NCBI RefSeq assembly: GCF_001625445.1
Contig: NZ_LWHG01000007.1
Location: forward strand, 1 to 56,836
DNA from: Haladaptatus sp. R4
Lineage (GTDB): Archaea > Halobacteriota > Halobacteria > Halobacteriales > Haladaptataceae
Length of the DNA stretch: 56,836 bases
Direction: 5' to 3'
Part shown: piece by piece, positions 18,386 through 27,843 of the stretch
Position numbering within the stretch: the stretch's first letter is position 1
How the letters are laid out: every line of letters begins with the position of its first letter
The notes under the pieces: generated by a model
Database searches by the model: none
What the model was told of the DNA's origin: nothing
The model's input: the letters and a program-made list of their open reading frames with translations, nothing else
Made by a program: the position numbers and the translations under genes

Positions 18386-18393
18386 CCTTACCT

Positions 18394-21300
18394 ATGACAA
18401 CCAACGAAGACGCGCCGAAAGATCCGACGCAACTCGTCCCGCCCTATGTCGATTCCGGCCTCGACTTTCACGGGTTCAAAGTGAACGACATGCTCTACGG
18501 CGCGCCGGGCGCCGGTCTGATGGGCGTTAGTGGCCTCGCCGCCCTGTTCGGCGCCCCACTTGCCCCCTCTGCAGTGGGCGCCGGAATCGGTGCTCTGGGT
18601 GGGCTTGGTGCCTTTGGGCTCGCGATCTCTTCGGACGAGTACACCTCGGGATTGGACCGGATCAAAGCCCCGCTCGCTCAGCTGAAAGCCAGCCGTCGCC
18701 TGCCAAAGACGGGTGACGAAGCGGCGACTGTCCACGGTGTGAAACGGATTCACGCTGACGGCACCGCCGAAATGGAGGATGGCCGTCTCGTCGCGATAGC
18801 CCGCATTTCGGGCCGCAACACGGCGATGCAGAAAGACAGCGAGGCACGGGAAATGATTGGCCGGGTTCGGACCGAACTCGACCAGCACGTGAGCGATTTC
18901 AGTTTCCGGCTGTTCAGCTCGGCGCTGGAACTCGACCCGCGGGACGTCACCGACAAGTACCGCGCGAAGCTCTATTCCTCGGAGTACGCCGGCGAGGAAT
19001 GGAAACTGGCCCGCGAACTGTTACGGAGCGTCATTCAGTGGACCGAGAACACCGACTTCCCGCGCTTCGACGCGCGGGAATGGCAGCACTATCTCGTCGT
19101 CGAAGTCCGCCCGGACGAAGTTGCCGTGTCGGATATGACCGACGACGGTGAGATCCGCTCGTTGCTATTCGGTGGCGACGATGAACAGTGGGAGGCGAAG
19201 CGGCGACGGATGCAGCGGGAAGTGAAAACGCGCCTGTCTCGCCTCTGCCGGGCGTTCGGGAGCACCGACGGGTGTGAGACGACCCACGTCGGTCCCGCCG
19301 AGCATGCGCTCCTCTTGGGGCGCTACTGGAGCGGGACGGAGCACTCCTTCGACACCGAGCGGGTGACGAAAGATATCGATGCCGCGGTATGGCCCCACAC
19401 CGCCGAGAAGGGCGACAGTCCGCGCCCGGAAGCGGTAGACGAAACCGACACGCCACGGACAGGTGTGGCGGATGTCGCGACGGTGGAAGCGACGACCGAC
19501 GGCGGCACTGTCTCGCAACCAGTCGCAACGAGTACGCACGTGGATGAGGATGCCGACGAAGACACATCGTTCCTTGCGCAGGTTCGTGAAGGCTTACTCG
19601 CCCCGCTCACGAACGGCGATGACGGCGCCGGCCTGGCGCATGACCGCATTCAGGAACTCCTCGCGCCACAGACGTTTGACGCCCGCGACGGCTACGTGCG
19701 AACGGGCCAACAGTACTGTCGGACCTACTGGATTGCTGATTGGCCGGTCGAGCCCCGAGAGAAGTTCCTGGAGCAGATCTACACCATGCGAGGCGTGGAT
19801 GTGGACGTCTGTTTGGACGTTCGCGAGCGGGACAAGCGCATGACCGAGCTGGAATTGAAGGACACGATCGGGGAGATTGACGCGAACATCGACGAGCGCA
19901 AAGACGTGAGCGACGTGTCGGCGATTCTCGTCGAGGACGACCTCGACCCGTACGTGAAGATGTACAAACTCCTCCACCACACCCAGGCCCAACCGTGGGA
20001 CTTGAGCGGGTACGTGACGGTTCGCGCAGGAACGCGCCAAGCGCTCGACAAAGCCGAGGAACGAATCGAGGAGGGGCTGGCGACAGAAGAGGATCTTACG
20101 CTGGATATCGCGAAACACCGGGCACTCGAAGACGATTGCAACAAGGTCCGGGACACGCTCGAAAGCGCACCCGCTCACCTGACGGTGCTGGCCCCGGAAC
20201 AGCGCCAGGCCGAGCTATTCGAATCCTGCTCACCGAACGGGCGGGACAAATTCGCCGACGTCTCAACGCGCGAGCGCTATTCGCTCACGTTGTCGGGAAC
20301 AGTCGCGGCGGCCTTCCCACCCGTTTCGGCGTACATCGACGAGGAGGGCGGCGTCGAACAAGGTCGAAACGTCCAGAACGGCAGTGAAATCGTCAAAGAT
20401 CAATTCTCGGTTGCGCCGGGCCATCGGTTGACGATCGGGAACTCTGGGAGCGGCAAATCGTACCACGTCGGTAAGCAAGCGGTTCGCTGGTATTTGGCTG
20501 ACGAGAACCGCACGCTGATCCTCTGTGACACGATGGGCGAGTTCGGGAGTCTCATGGACCTACTGAACGGTGAGCACATCACTCTTGACGGCTCCCAGAC
20601 GATCAATCCGCTTCACATTGAGGAAACACCGGAAAGGGCACTGGAAGCGTCAGGGAATCTTGACCCTTACGCGATGAAGTTCTCTGAAGCGCGCAACTTC
20701 ATTCTCGACATGATTGGTGATGAGGAGGGCGATTTCGCCCCACTCGTCTCTGACGCACTGAACAATACCTACGAACAGGCAGGGGTGATGAAAGAGGATG
20801 TCACGACGCACAAACCCGAGAACAGTCCGACCATGGCCGACTTTCGAGAGGTCGTCAACGACATGGGCGAGAATCCGGGCGAGTACGTCGATTCAGAACT
20901 CGAGAAGGCACAGATAAAAGAGAACGCCGGCCCACTTCTCCGACGGCTCAGTGGCTTCAAAGAGGGCGGTGAACACGACGCGCTCGTCGGGGAATCCGAG
21001 GCACACATCCGCCCCGGAGAAGTGTCGTATCTCGACTTGCAGCAAATCCAGGGCATTGGTGAAGCGGCAGACAAGGCAACAACACTTCAGCTCATGCTCG
21101 GGCAGGTCTACCAAGCAGTGAAACGTGCCCCGAGTAAGACCCTCTTCGTCATTGACGAAGCGCACTACCTCTTCCAATCGAAGGAAATCCTATCGTGGCT
21201 TCAACAGTCAGCACGCCACTGGCGGCACTTCAACGCCGGACTGTGGTTCCTCTCCCACCGCCCGGCAGACTTCGCAAGTGCCGATGACACGGATATGCAA

Positions 21301-21609
21301 GAGGCGAAACGTGCCATCCTCGGCCAAGTTCCAACAACCGAGTTCTTCTACACAGACCGACTGGAAGAAGAGGACGCCAAGCAGCGCTTCGGGATGAACG
21401 ACGAGCAACTGAACTTCATTACTTCCCAAGCCAAACGCGGAGAGGACGATGTCGGATACTCCGACTACCTCGTCGATTATGCGGACGTCGAAGGGTGGAT
21501 GCACGCCCAAGAACGGGCCTCTCCATTCGAGCATATCATCTACAGCTACAAATCCAGTGAACACGGTCCCTTCGAGGAGTACGTCGCGGACGAATGGGGT
21601 GACATCTAA
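18394..21609 (+). CDS. VirB4-like ATPase of the conjugation apparatus
   Basis: This 1071-residue protein powers assembly of, and transport through, the conjugation channel. The N-terminus has a hydrophobic glycine/alanine-rich region (APGAGLMGVSGLAALFGAPL and GIGALGGLGAFGLAI) resembling a fused VirB3-like membrane hairpin. A long middle domain follows, then a C-terminal ATPase with Walker A TIGNSGSGKSYHVGKQ, Walker B KTLFVIDEAHYLF and a sensor-like ARHWRHFNAGLWFLSHRP. The start is the ATG at 18394; longer readings would cover the RNA element. The stop overlaps the next gene by one base (TAATG), indicating coupling. It is the core marker of the transfer system. Confidence 0.88.
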   Translation: MTTNEDAPKDPTQLVPPYVDSGLDFHGFKVNDMLYGAPGAGLMGVSGLAALFGAPLAPSAVGAGIGALGGLGAFGLAISSDEYTSGLDRIKAPLAQLKASRRLPKTGDEAATVHGVKRIHADGTAEMEDGRLVAIARISGRNTAMQKDSEAREMIGRVRTELDQHVSDFSFRLFSSALELDPRDVTDKYRAKLYSSEYAGEEWKLARELLRSVIQWTENTDFPRFDAREWQHYLVVEVRPDEVAVSDMTDDGEIRSLLFGGDDEQWEAKRRRMQREVKTRLSRLCRAFGSTDGCETTHVGPAEHALLLGRYWSGTEHSFDTERVTKDIDAAVWPHTAEKGDSPRPEAVDETDTPRTGVADVATVEATTDGGTVSQPVATSTHVDEDADEDTSFLAQVREGLLAPLTNGDDGAGLAHDRIQELLAPQTFDARDGYVRTGQQYCRTYWIADWPVEPREKFLEQIYTMRGVDVDVCLDVRERDKRMTELELKDTIGEIDANIDERKDVSDVSAILVEDDLDPYVKMYKLLHHTQAQPWDLSGYVTVRAGTRQALDKAEERIEEGLATEEDLTLDIAKHRALEDDCNKVRDTLESAPAHLTVLAPEQRQAELFESCSPNGRDKFADVSTRERYSLTLSGTVAAAFPPVSAYIDEEGGVEQGRNVQNGSEIVKDQFSVAPGHRLTIGNSGSGKSYHVGKQAVRWYLADENRTLILCDTMGEFGSLMDLLNGEHITLDGSQTINPLHIEETPERALEASGNLDPYAMKFSEARNFILDMIGDEEGDFAPLVSDALNNTYEQAGVMKEDVTTHKPENSPTMADFREVVNDMGENPGEYVDSELEKAQIKENAGPLLRRLSGFKEGGEHDALVGESEAHIRPGEVSYLDLQQIQGIGEAADKATTLQLMLGQVYQAVKRAPSKTLFVIDEAHYLFQSKEILSWLQQSARHWRHFNAGLWFLSHRPADFASADDTDMQEAKRAILGQVPTTEFFYTDRLEEEDAKQRFGMNDEQLNFITSQAKRGEDDVGYSDYLVDYADVEGWMHAQERASPFEHIIYSYKSSEHGPFEEYVADEWGDI

Positions 21610-22661
21610 TGGGGTTGTTCGGCAGTGACGAGGAGACGGGCGACTACACTGCAACACAACTCGGCGAGTCGTACACCCAAACCGTCGACGAGACGCCGGG
21701 CGTGTTGCTCGGCATTCGGCCCTACAAAGACAACCAGGGGATTGTCGACGGTGCCGCGATGCTCCAATCGCTTCACGACGTTCGGACGAAGGGATTTCGG
21801 GACAAGAACATCAGCCAGCACCACTCCTTCGAACTGTGGTACGACGAGGAGAAGCTGAAGTTCTACATGCACGCCGCCGACGAGGACGCCGCCGACAAGT
21901 TCCGCCGGCGCGTCGCAAACAGCTATTCGAACACCCAGGTGTTTCAGGTGGAAGGTGGCGATGCGTTCCCACAGATCCGCCCTGACGACTACGTGGCGGG
22001 CGCGGAACTCGACTTGAACCGCCACTACTACTACCCGATTCGCAACCATCAGGGCGAAGGCTTCGAGCGGGACCCATACGGCGAAGTGACGAGCGAGATG
22101 CTCACGACGCCGGAAACGCGAGTGGTTGTCCAGGTCGTCTTTCGCCCGGCAAAGAACGACTGGACGGAAGGCAACGGCGGCCTCCTGTCCCGGGACGAAG
22201 GCGTCGACGACGTCGCCGAAGGGCTTCGATCGGACCAGGTCGTCGGGTGGCTGAACCCCCGCACTCGTGACGCGAGTAAGAAAGACCGCGAAGCGGCGGA
22301 TATCGTCGAAATGCAGCGGGGACAGTACGGGTTCCACACCAACATGCGGATCCTCGCCGCCTCGCCCGACAAGTACGAAGCCGAATCACGGGCCCGAGGC
22401 GTGGCGGGGATGTTCACGCGCTACTACAACACGATGACCGAACAGGGCTTCACCGACGCGCCTGTCCCGGCCAGCGATCGTCCCGCGTTCATCGAGAAAC
22501 TTCACACTCGCGAGTGGGAGGACCGTGAGATGATCCTCTCGGTGAACGAACTCGCTGGGGCCGCGCATATTCCGAACAAGGAGATTGAAACGCCGAAAAT
22601 CGACTGGCGTTACGCCCAACGTGGCGGCGAAGTGCCGGCCGACAGTCAACGCGAAGAGTAA
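21609..22661 (+). CDS. conserved transfer-operon protein (DUF8128-like)
   Basis: The 350-residue soluble protein MGLFGSDEETGDYTATQLGE overlaps the VirB4-like gene by one base and stands 82 bases before the coupling protein. It has no TM helix. It reads like a domain that in other haloarchaeal systems precedes the HerA/VirD4 ATPase, with motifs such as SLHDVRTKGFRDKNISQHHS, FELWYDEEKLKFYMHA and QRGQYGFHTNMRILA, reminiscent of the N-terminal region of archaeal conjugation ATPases. It probably works with the coupling protein in moving DNA. The specific family name is a memory-based guess. Confidence 0.6.
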   Translation: MGLFGSDEETGDYTATQLGESYTQTVDETPGVLLGIRPYKDNQGIVDGAAMLQSLHDVRTKGFRDKNISQHHSFELWYDEEKLKFYMHAADEDAADKFRRRVANSYSNTQVFQVEGGDAFPQIRPDDYVAGAELDLNRHYYYPIRNHQGEGFERDPYGEVTSEMLTTPETRVVVQVVFRPAKNDWTEGNGGLLSRDEGVDDVAEGLRSDQVVGWLNPRTRDASKKDREAADIVEMQRGQYGFHTNMRILAASPDKYEAESRARGVAGMFTRYYNTMTEQGFTDAPVPASDRPAFIEKLHTREWEDREMILSVNELAGAAHIPNKEIETPKIDWRYAQRGGEVPADSQREE

Positions 22662-22675
22662 CAGCGACGGCGATC

Positions 22676-22729
22676 CCCCGTTTCCCGGATGGTTCACGCC
22701 ATCACGTCGGTGCAAGTCCGACGCCGGGG
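22676..22729 (+). ncRNA. structured RNA element, copy 2 (upstream of coupling protein gene)
   Basis: The outer stem CCCCG/CGGGG (22676-22680 and 22725-22729) encloses GATGG-TTCACG-CCATC (22688-22703) and CGTCGG-TGCAAGT-CCGACG (22705-22723). The loops TTCACG and TGCAAG match copy 1 at 18339-18385, while the stem bases differ and stay paired. It ends 14 bases before the ATG of the coupling protein gene. Confidence 0.65.
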
Positions 22730-22743
22730 CTTGGTGATTCACG

Positions 22744-25446
22744 ATGTTCAACAACCTATTCGGCGGCGACGAGCCCGACGATGAAGACGACGACACACAC
22801 GCCCAGAACACCGATCGCGAGGACGAGATCTCCGATGAGCTTCGCACACCGACGGGTGAGCCGTATCAGATTACGCCAACCGGGAACGATCGAATCGGCG
22901 GCGCCGAGGTGCTCACACACACGGAGGAAAACGACGTCGTCGCCGGCCCGAAGGTCCGCCAACTGATCGAAGGGTCACGCGACCGCCCTAAGGGGCCGCT
23001 GTGGATTGGCTACAACGACAGCGCCCAGGAAGGCTTTCGCGAGGTCCCGGTCGAGTTCGGCTCGCTCTTTCAGCACAACTGGGTGTGTGGCACGACCGGC
23101 GCCGGGAAGACGACCGAGCTCCTGAACTGGATGGTTCAGTTAGCGTACGCCGGCCACGGGTTCGTCTACTTCGACCCGAAGGCACGTGACTCAAAGGAAC
23201 TCCTCCAGCTGCTCCCGGAGGACCGCCTCGATGATGTGGTCTGGATTGAACCCGGCGACGAAGACTTTGAGCGCAACATCGGCATCAACTTCCTCGAAAT
23301 CCCCGAGACGGATAGCCAGGTCGAACTGGAGCGGGAGATCGAGGACCGCCTGGAAAATCTGAAAGCGATTCTCGACAACGACGACTATTGGGGCCCACGA
23401 ATGCGGGCGATTACCGAGAGTATGGGCCGCGCGATGATGAAATCGGACAAAGACTACTCGGTGATCGATTTCTACTTTGTGCTGCTGAACCAGGAGCGCC
23501 GCGAACAGTTCGCCGAGGAGGTCGAGGACCCATACATCAGGGAGTTCGTGAATGAGATTGCGGAGATGGACGACGACGCCGTTCGCCCCCTCCTGTCGCG
23601 AGTGAAAAACTGGGTTGAGAACGGCGTGATCCGCCGGATTATCGCCCAGCGTGAGAGTTCGATTGACTTTCAGAACATCATCAACGAGAACAAGATCGTG
23701 ATCGTCCGCACGCCCGTCTCGAATCAGGACGTCAAACAGATGATCACGCTCGGGGTCATGCGGCCGATTTGGAGTGCCGTCCAGGACCGATCTTTTGAAA
23801 ACGACGACAACGAGCCGTTTTTCGCTATCTTCGACGAGTTCGACGCCATCGCCAGTAACAACCTCGACGTGAAGAACATGCTCTCACGCGCCCGGTCGAT
23901 GCGCCTCTCGGTGACGATCGCCTGCCAGTATCCGGAACAACTGAACGAAGTCGGTGTGTTGAGCGCCGTGAAAGCAAACTGTAACAATCGCGTGATCTTC
24001 CGGCTGCCGAACGACGAAGACGCTCGTCCCGTCGCGAAGCTGTTCAAAGGGTACACAGAGGAAGACCTTATGGAAACCGAGAACTACCAGGTTTGGACGA
24101 AAATCCCCATCAAAGGCGGCACGCAGTACTCCGACCCACTCAAGATTCACACCTTCGCGCCGTATCCACCGCTCCGGTCGGAAGCCGATGCCGAGGACGT
24201 GATTCGCCGAAGCCTCGAACGGTATGGGAGCCCGCCAGTCACCGACGCCGAGATTCAGCGCGAGCTTCCCTACGGCGACCTCCAGGAAGGCACCACGCCG
24301 ACCACCGCCGCGGAGATCGACACCGCGAACGACGAGCGAACGCGGGATTTGGCACTGAAAGCCGTCTTCGACACCTCCATTCGGGACGGCAACCCTGGGG
24401 GTTTCGTCCCGATAACCGCCTGTCTCGACCGCCTCCAGCGGTACCTTGCGGTGAGCAACGGGTTGGAAACGAGTGGAAAGGCATGGCGCCACGTCTTCAA
24501 GAGCATTCCCGAAACGCACCTCGCCCACGAAGAACGCGACGGGGACATGTTCGTCAAAGTGCTTACGAAGAGCTTCATGCAAGTCGGGGACAACGAGAAC
24601 GACGGGAGCGCCGAACACTGGGCGCCGATGGAAGATGCCTACGTGCCGCTCACACAACTCGGGTTCATCGTCGACATTCCGGCACAGGACACCAGCGACA
24701 TGCCCGACGCGACCGCAAGCATCGAGGACGCGCTCACCATCCCTGAGAACGCGGACAACGAGGAGATCGCTGACGCCGTCGCGCGGTACCGAGAGTATCA
24801 TCCGCTCCTCAACCGCCTGGCTGGAACGAAGGACGTCTACATCGAAAGCGAGCACACAACCGGGGATAGCCAACCCTCGCAGACAGTCCGCAACGTCATG
24901 CAGGCGGTGAATGAGGGCCGGCGGTGCTTGCTCGTTTCCCGTGAAAAGACGGCCAAGCGGGTGCATACGACACTGCTCCAGGAGCCGAAAGGGAGCCACA
25001 AAAACCACCCAGTCGAAGGCGAGCGGCGCTTTTACACACTGACGAGCGGCGTCACGATCGACGGCGACGCCATGACTCGCCCCGGGAGTTCGGATAACGT
25101 CTGGGTGTACGAGGAGAGCAGCGTCGAGTACGTCCTTCGCGACGACAAGGGAACGGAACACGCCCGCTTCGAGAGCGCGGAGGCCATCTTCGAGGACGAG
25201 ACAGCCTACCCGATGGGCGGCGATCGGGGAATCAAGGCGCCGATCATCCCCGAGTACGACACGGACATGCTGGACATCATCGTGGTCAAAGAGGACGCGA
25301 AGACGCCGGCGGACTTACTGGTTTATCGGGAGGACGGGGACCACATCCCGCTGGATATGCTCGTCGACCAGGAGGCAGAGCAGCAAGCGGAGAGCACCGA
25401 CGAGAGCGACAAAGGCGGCGAGGATATCATCGACGCGCTTCGCTAA
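22744..25446 (+). CDS. VirD4/TraD-like coupling protein ATPase
   Basis: The 900-residue protein should bring DNA to the secretion channel. After an acidic N-terminus it has Walker A WVCGTTGAGKTTELLNWMVQ, the TraD-type strand FVYFDPKARDSKELL, Walker B PFFAIFDEFDAIAS, and the downstream motif SRARSMRLSVTIACQYPEQL typical of HerA/VirD4 proteins. The long C-terminal part from about residue 450 is unfamiliar and may recruit the relaxosome. No N-terminal TM anchor is evident, unlike bacterial VirD4. No relaxase gene was recognised on the plasmid. The gene ends by overlapping the convergent HTH gene by four bases. Confidence 0.85.
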   Translation: MFNNLFGGDEPDDEDDDTHAQNTDREDEISDELRTPTGEPYQITPTGNDRIGGAEVLTHTEENDVVAGPKVRQLIEGSRDRPKGPLWIGYNDSAQEGFREVPVEFGSLFQHNWVCGTTGAGKTTELLNWMVQLAYAGHGFVYFDPKARDSKELLQLLPEDRLDDVVWIEPGDEDFERNIGINFLEIPETDSQVELEREIEDRLENLKAILDNDDYWGPRMRAITESMGRAMMKSDKDYSVIDFYFVLLNQERREQFAEEVEDPYIREFVNEIAEMDDDAVRPLLSRVKNWVENGVIRRIIAQRESSIDFQNIINENKIVIVRTPVSNQDVKQMITLGVMRPIWSAVQDRSFENDDNEPFFAIFDEFDAIASNNLDVKNMLSRARSMRLSVTIACQYPEQLNEVGVLSAVKANCNNRVIFRLPNDEDARPVAKLFKGYTEEDLMETENYQVWTKIPIKGGTQYSDPLKIHTFAPYPPLRSEADAEDVIRRSLERYGSPPVTDAEIQRELPYGDLQEGTTPTTAAEIDTANDERTRDLALKAVFDTSIRDGNPGGFVPITACLDRLQRYLAVSNGLETSGKAWRHVFKSIPETHLAHEERDGDMFVKVLTKSFMQVGDNENDGSAEHWAPMEDAYVPLTQLGFIVDIPAQDTSDMPDATASIEDALTIPENADNEEIADAVARYREYHPLLNRLAGTKDVYIESEHTTGDSQPSQTVRNVMQAVNEGRRCLLVSREKTAKRVHTTLLQEPKGSHKNHPVEGERRFYTLTSGVTIDGDAMTRPGSSDNVWVYEESSVEYVLRDDKGTEHARFESAEAIFEDETAYPMGGDRGIKAPIIPEYDTDMLDIIVVKEDAKTPADLLVYREDGDHIPLDMLVDQEAEQQAESTDESDKGGEDIIDALR

Positions 25447-25961
25447 TTCACGCCGAGCAGCTCACGCATTTCGGCGACATTCTCGTCACTCACTGCATCG
25501 CTTTGGGACGCCAACAGGACAAGCGCCTTCTTGATTTTCTCCTGGTCGTCCAGCTGATTCTCGACTGTTTCGAGCCGATTCTCGACAGCACCAACCCGCG
25601 CCGCTGTCTCGGCGGTTGGCGGTGGCGTCAGCGCCGTGTCTGTCTGCTTGATGAACTCCTCGGCGAACTCGGTCAGTCGCCAGATCCGAGCCGGACGGCC
25701 ACCCCCAGCGGGGTACTCGCGCTCTCCTGTATCCTCGATTAATCCCCACTCTTCCAGCGTCACCAAATGGTGGTTAGCGCTCCCTGTCGGGACGTCGGCA
25801 CGCTCGCGAAGAACGGATGTATTCAACTCGGTTTCATCGCTGCTCGCGAAGGCCGCGAGGATGCTCCGGCGGTGCTGGCTCCCCTGGTCGAGCTTCCGCT
25901 TAATGGTCTCCATTTTGGGCCCGTGATACGTATCGTCAGTGATGGAATTGTCAGCTGGCAT
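25443..25961 (-). CDS. winged-helix transcription regulator
   Basis: The 172-residue protein has an ArsR/TrmB-like winged helix: HRRSILAAFASSDETELNTS, then LRERADVPTGSANHHLVTLE (recognition helix SANHHLVTL) and a wing, EREYPAGGGRPARIWRLT. A short coiled coil near the C-terminus (VGAVENRLETVENQLDDQEK) suggests dimerisation. It is convergent with the coupling protein gene and its promoter faces the repeat-rich gap to the right, so it may bind there. Haloarchaeal plasmids often carry this kind of regulator at the end of transfer operons. Confidence 0.75.
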   Translation of the reverse strand: MPADNSITDDTYHGPKMETIKRKLDQGSQHRRSILAAFASSDETELNTSVLRERADVPTGSANHHLVTLEEWGLIEDTGEREYPAGGGRPARIWRLTEFAEEFIKQTDTALTPPPTAETAARVGAVENRLETVENQLDDQEKIKKALVLLASQSDAVSDENVAEMRELLGVN

Positions 25962-27473
25962 AACCGGTCACAAGCAAGGATAACGGAGTGAGACAACAAT
26001 AATATTCCGATTGTACCAAGTTGGTTTGAGATTCCCGAAGGAAAGCCATGGGAAACAACATCGGAGAAAAAATAACGAGAAGAGGGGTCAATAGCAGAAA
26101 GGTGCGGGATGTGATAGGAAGAAAAGCATAGGAAATACTGGAGTGTCGAGCAGGGCGGCACCCTCTGAACCGAAGTGAAAACAACACCCCACAGTACGAG
26201 TGAAATGGCACCCCAGATGGGCGCAAAAATGGGCACCCAACAGAAGCGCGAGAGACGGCCGTCAGGACGGAGGAGTACCGGGAGGTCCCACAGCATATAG
26301 TGGACAGTCCGCCGGGCACGAGGACACCGAGAACGGTGAGAAAATAGCCCGAGCAACAATACGCGAAATGGGACAGTCCTGGGAAAGAAAACAAACAGAA
26401 ATCCCTCCGTGAAGGCGCCAGTTTCCGAGGTGAAAAACGAAACCCCATGGAAGCACCGAAATGGGACAGTCCCACAGACGAGTAAACACACAAATAAATC
26501 CCCGAAAGGGGACAGTCAGGCCCGCTACGTACCACAGACATGCGAAAGGAAGCCGACAGCTGACAGTCAGCGGAGCACCACGAGGAAAACACCTCATGGA
26601 GGAACGCGGGACAGTCGACAACGCGACAGTGGGAGACAACTGGCTCCAGGAGAAGACAGCCATGCGAAGGGCTCCGACAGTCCCGCCATGCTGCAGTACG
26701 TCCTCTGGGTGTGGGATAGATCTTCCAAGATACGAAATGCTACAGCGACGATCTGGCGGCGTCTCACAGCAACCGAATCCGAGAATGCTATAGCACAGTT
26801 AGGGTGCCAACAATCGAAGCCGTGGGGGTGCCAAGTTTTCAGAAGCAGTAACCGCCAGAATGCTGAAGCCCATCCTCATAACAGTACGAGGCGGCACGCG
26901 AGAAACGTCACGTGGGACTGTCGAATTGTGGTAGCTTTGATGAAAGGGTGTTGAGAGCCATGTCAGGCGCTAAGCACCCAGAAGCAGGCAACGAATGCCA
27001 CCTAACTCCGTTTTTGCTGATCCGCGCAGGAAGACCAGCATCCTTCTATACAATGGAGAAGGGTTTAAATTTGTGAGGTCACCCAGCAATAGTGACCTAG
27101 TGGATACCGCCAGGCCAGCACTAACCCAGGAGCAGCGAGGAACTGTCGAGTAGCAGTATCAGTGAGGATAGGATGTTGGTGGCCATGCTGGTCCACCCAT
27201 CACCCTAGAAGGAGGAGCGTTGTGCTCCCGCTTCAAGCTTTGCTAGTCCCCGTGGAAAGACCAGCACGTCCCCATACGAAGTCTATAATCTTAACTTTAT
27301 TACATTACCTGTCAGCAGTAGTTTAGTAGACATCCAACCAGCAATATCTCGCGGGATCAGAGGGACTGTCAGCCGTGCCGAGAAGGGGAGATTGTCCAAG
27401 ATTACAACGGAAGTCCGGTGTCCCCTATGGTCGACTGTCACTCGAGCTGGAGACCGTTTCACTTCTACTCCCT
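25962..27473. other. gene-poor, repeat-rich region
   Basis: About 1.5 kb lacks convincing genes. From roughly 26030 to 26700 the plus strand is purine-rich, which opens long minus-strand frames with Ser/Phe/Leu/Cys-rich, non-halophilic composition that I judge not coding. The region carries most of the GAC[A/T]GTC motifs and a diverged tandem duplication (see separate entries). It could be a transfer origin, a long non-coding RNA or a regulatory landing zone; sequence alone does not decide. Confidence 0.5.
26951..27375. repeat. diverged tandem duplication, about 225-bp unit
   Basis: Two adjacent units share ordered landmarks at a constant offset: TTTGCT...AAGACCAGCA at 27013 and again at 27239, followed in both by a CAGCA[A/G]TAGT segment, a CCAGCA segment and a GA[A/C]TGTC-type motif (near 27141 and 27364). 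Identity is only moderate, so the duplication is old. No open frame spans the unit. Confidence 0.45.
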
Positions 27474-27843
27474 ATGGAAGAGAATTGGATGCTCTCCATC
27501 CGTTGTTCTGGTATGCTCCGGGAGACGGTGCTCTTCGACGCCCTGCATAGTGAACTGGCCGCGATGCTTGATGACCACCGGGAGATCGATAGCGACCGTG
27601 TCGCGACGACCATCCTCGAGAATGACGGCCAAAGAATGCTCACTATTGGGATTGTCGGCGACGGCCTCGATGGGAACGGAAGCCACCACGTCGACCGTCA
27701 GCGGACAGAGGGGCAAGTACCCGAAGCCGTCCAGGGGCTTGGGCCCGAGTTCTTCACATGGATGTATCTACGCTACCGCTGGGTTTTCGAGCCGGAGTAC
27801 CGTCCTGAGTGACGTCATGGTCGACTGTCGACCGAGCTGGAGA
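27427..27843 (+). repeat. 27-bp direct repeat flanking a small gene
   Basis: ATGGTCGACTGTC at 27427-27439 continues with CGAGCTGGAGA to 27453; the same 27-bp block is found at 27817-27843 with 3 mismatches. Both contain a GACTGTC motif. The copies bracket the coding sequence at 27474-27812 almost exactly, as if the gene sits in a repeated frame or was inserted between two sites. Confidence 0.6.
27474..27812 (+). CDS. hypothetical acidic protein, 112 residues
   Basis: From the ATG at 27474 the product (MEENWMLSIRCSGMLRETVL onward) has haloarchaeal acidic composition: LHSELAAMLDDHREIDSDRV, MLTIGIVGDGLDGN and a C-terminal WMYLRYRWVFEPEYRPE. I do not recognise the family. A longer reading to 27375 adds basic, repeat-derived residues and is unlikely. 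It is the only credible gene between the transfer block and 28054, and it is bracketed by a 27-bp direct repeat. Confidence 0.5.
   Translation: MEENWMLSIRCSGMLRETVLFDALHSELAAMLDDHREIDSDRVATTILENDGQRMLTIGIVGDGLDGNGSHHVDRQRTEGQVPEAVQGLGPEFFTWMYLRYRWVFEPEYRPE

Noticed and set aside
23884-25161. 425-codon minus-strand open frame
   Set aside because: It mirrors the coupling protein gene. Third-position GC bias of the plus-strand gene explains the missing stops; no domain is seen.
25823-26663. Three overlapping long minus-strand open frames
   Set aside because: They are rich in Ser, Phe, Leu and Cys and poor in acidic residues, unlike any other protein here. The purine-rich plus strand explains the open frames.
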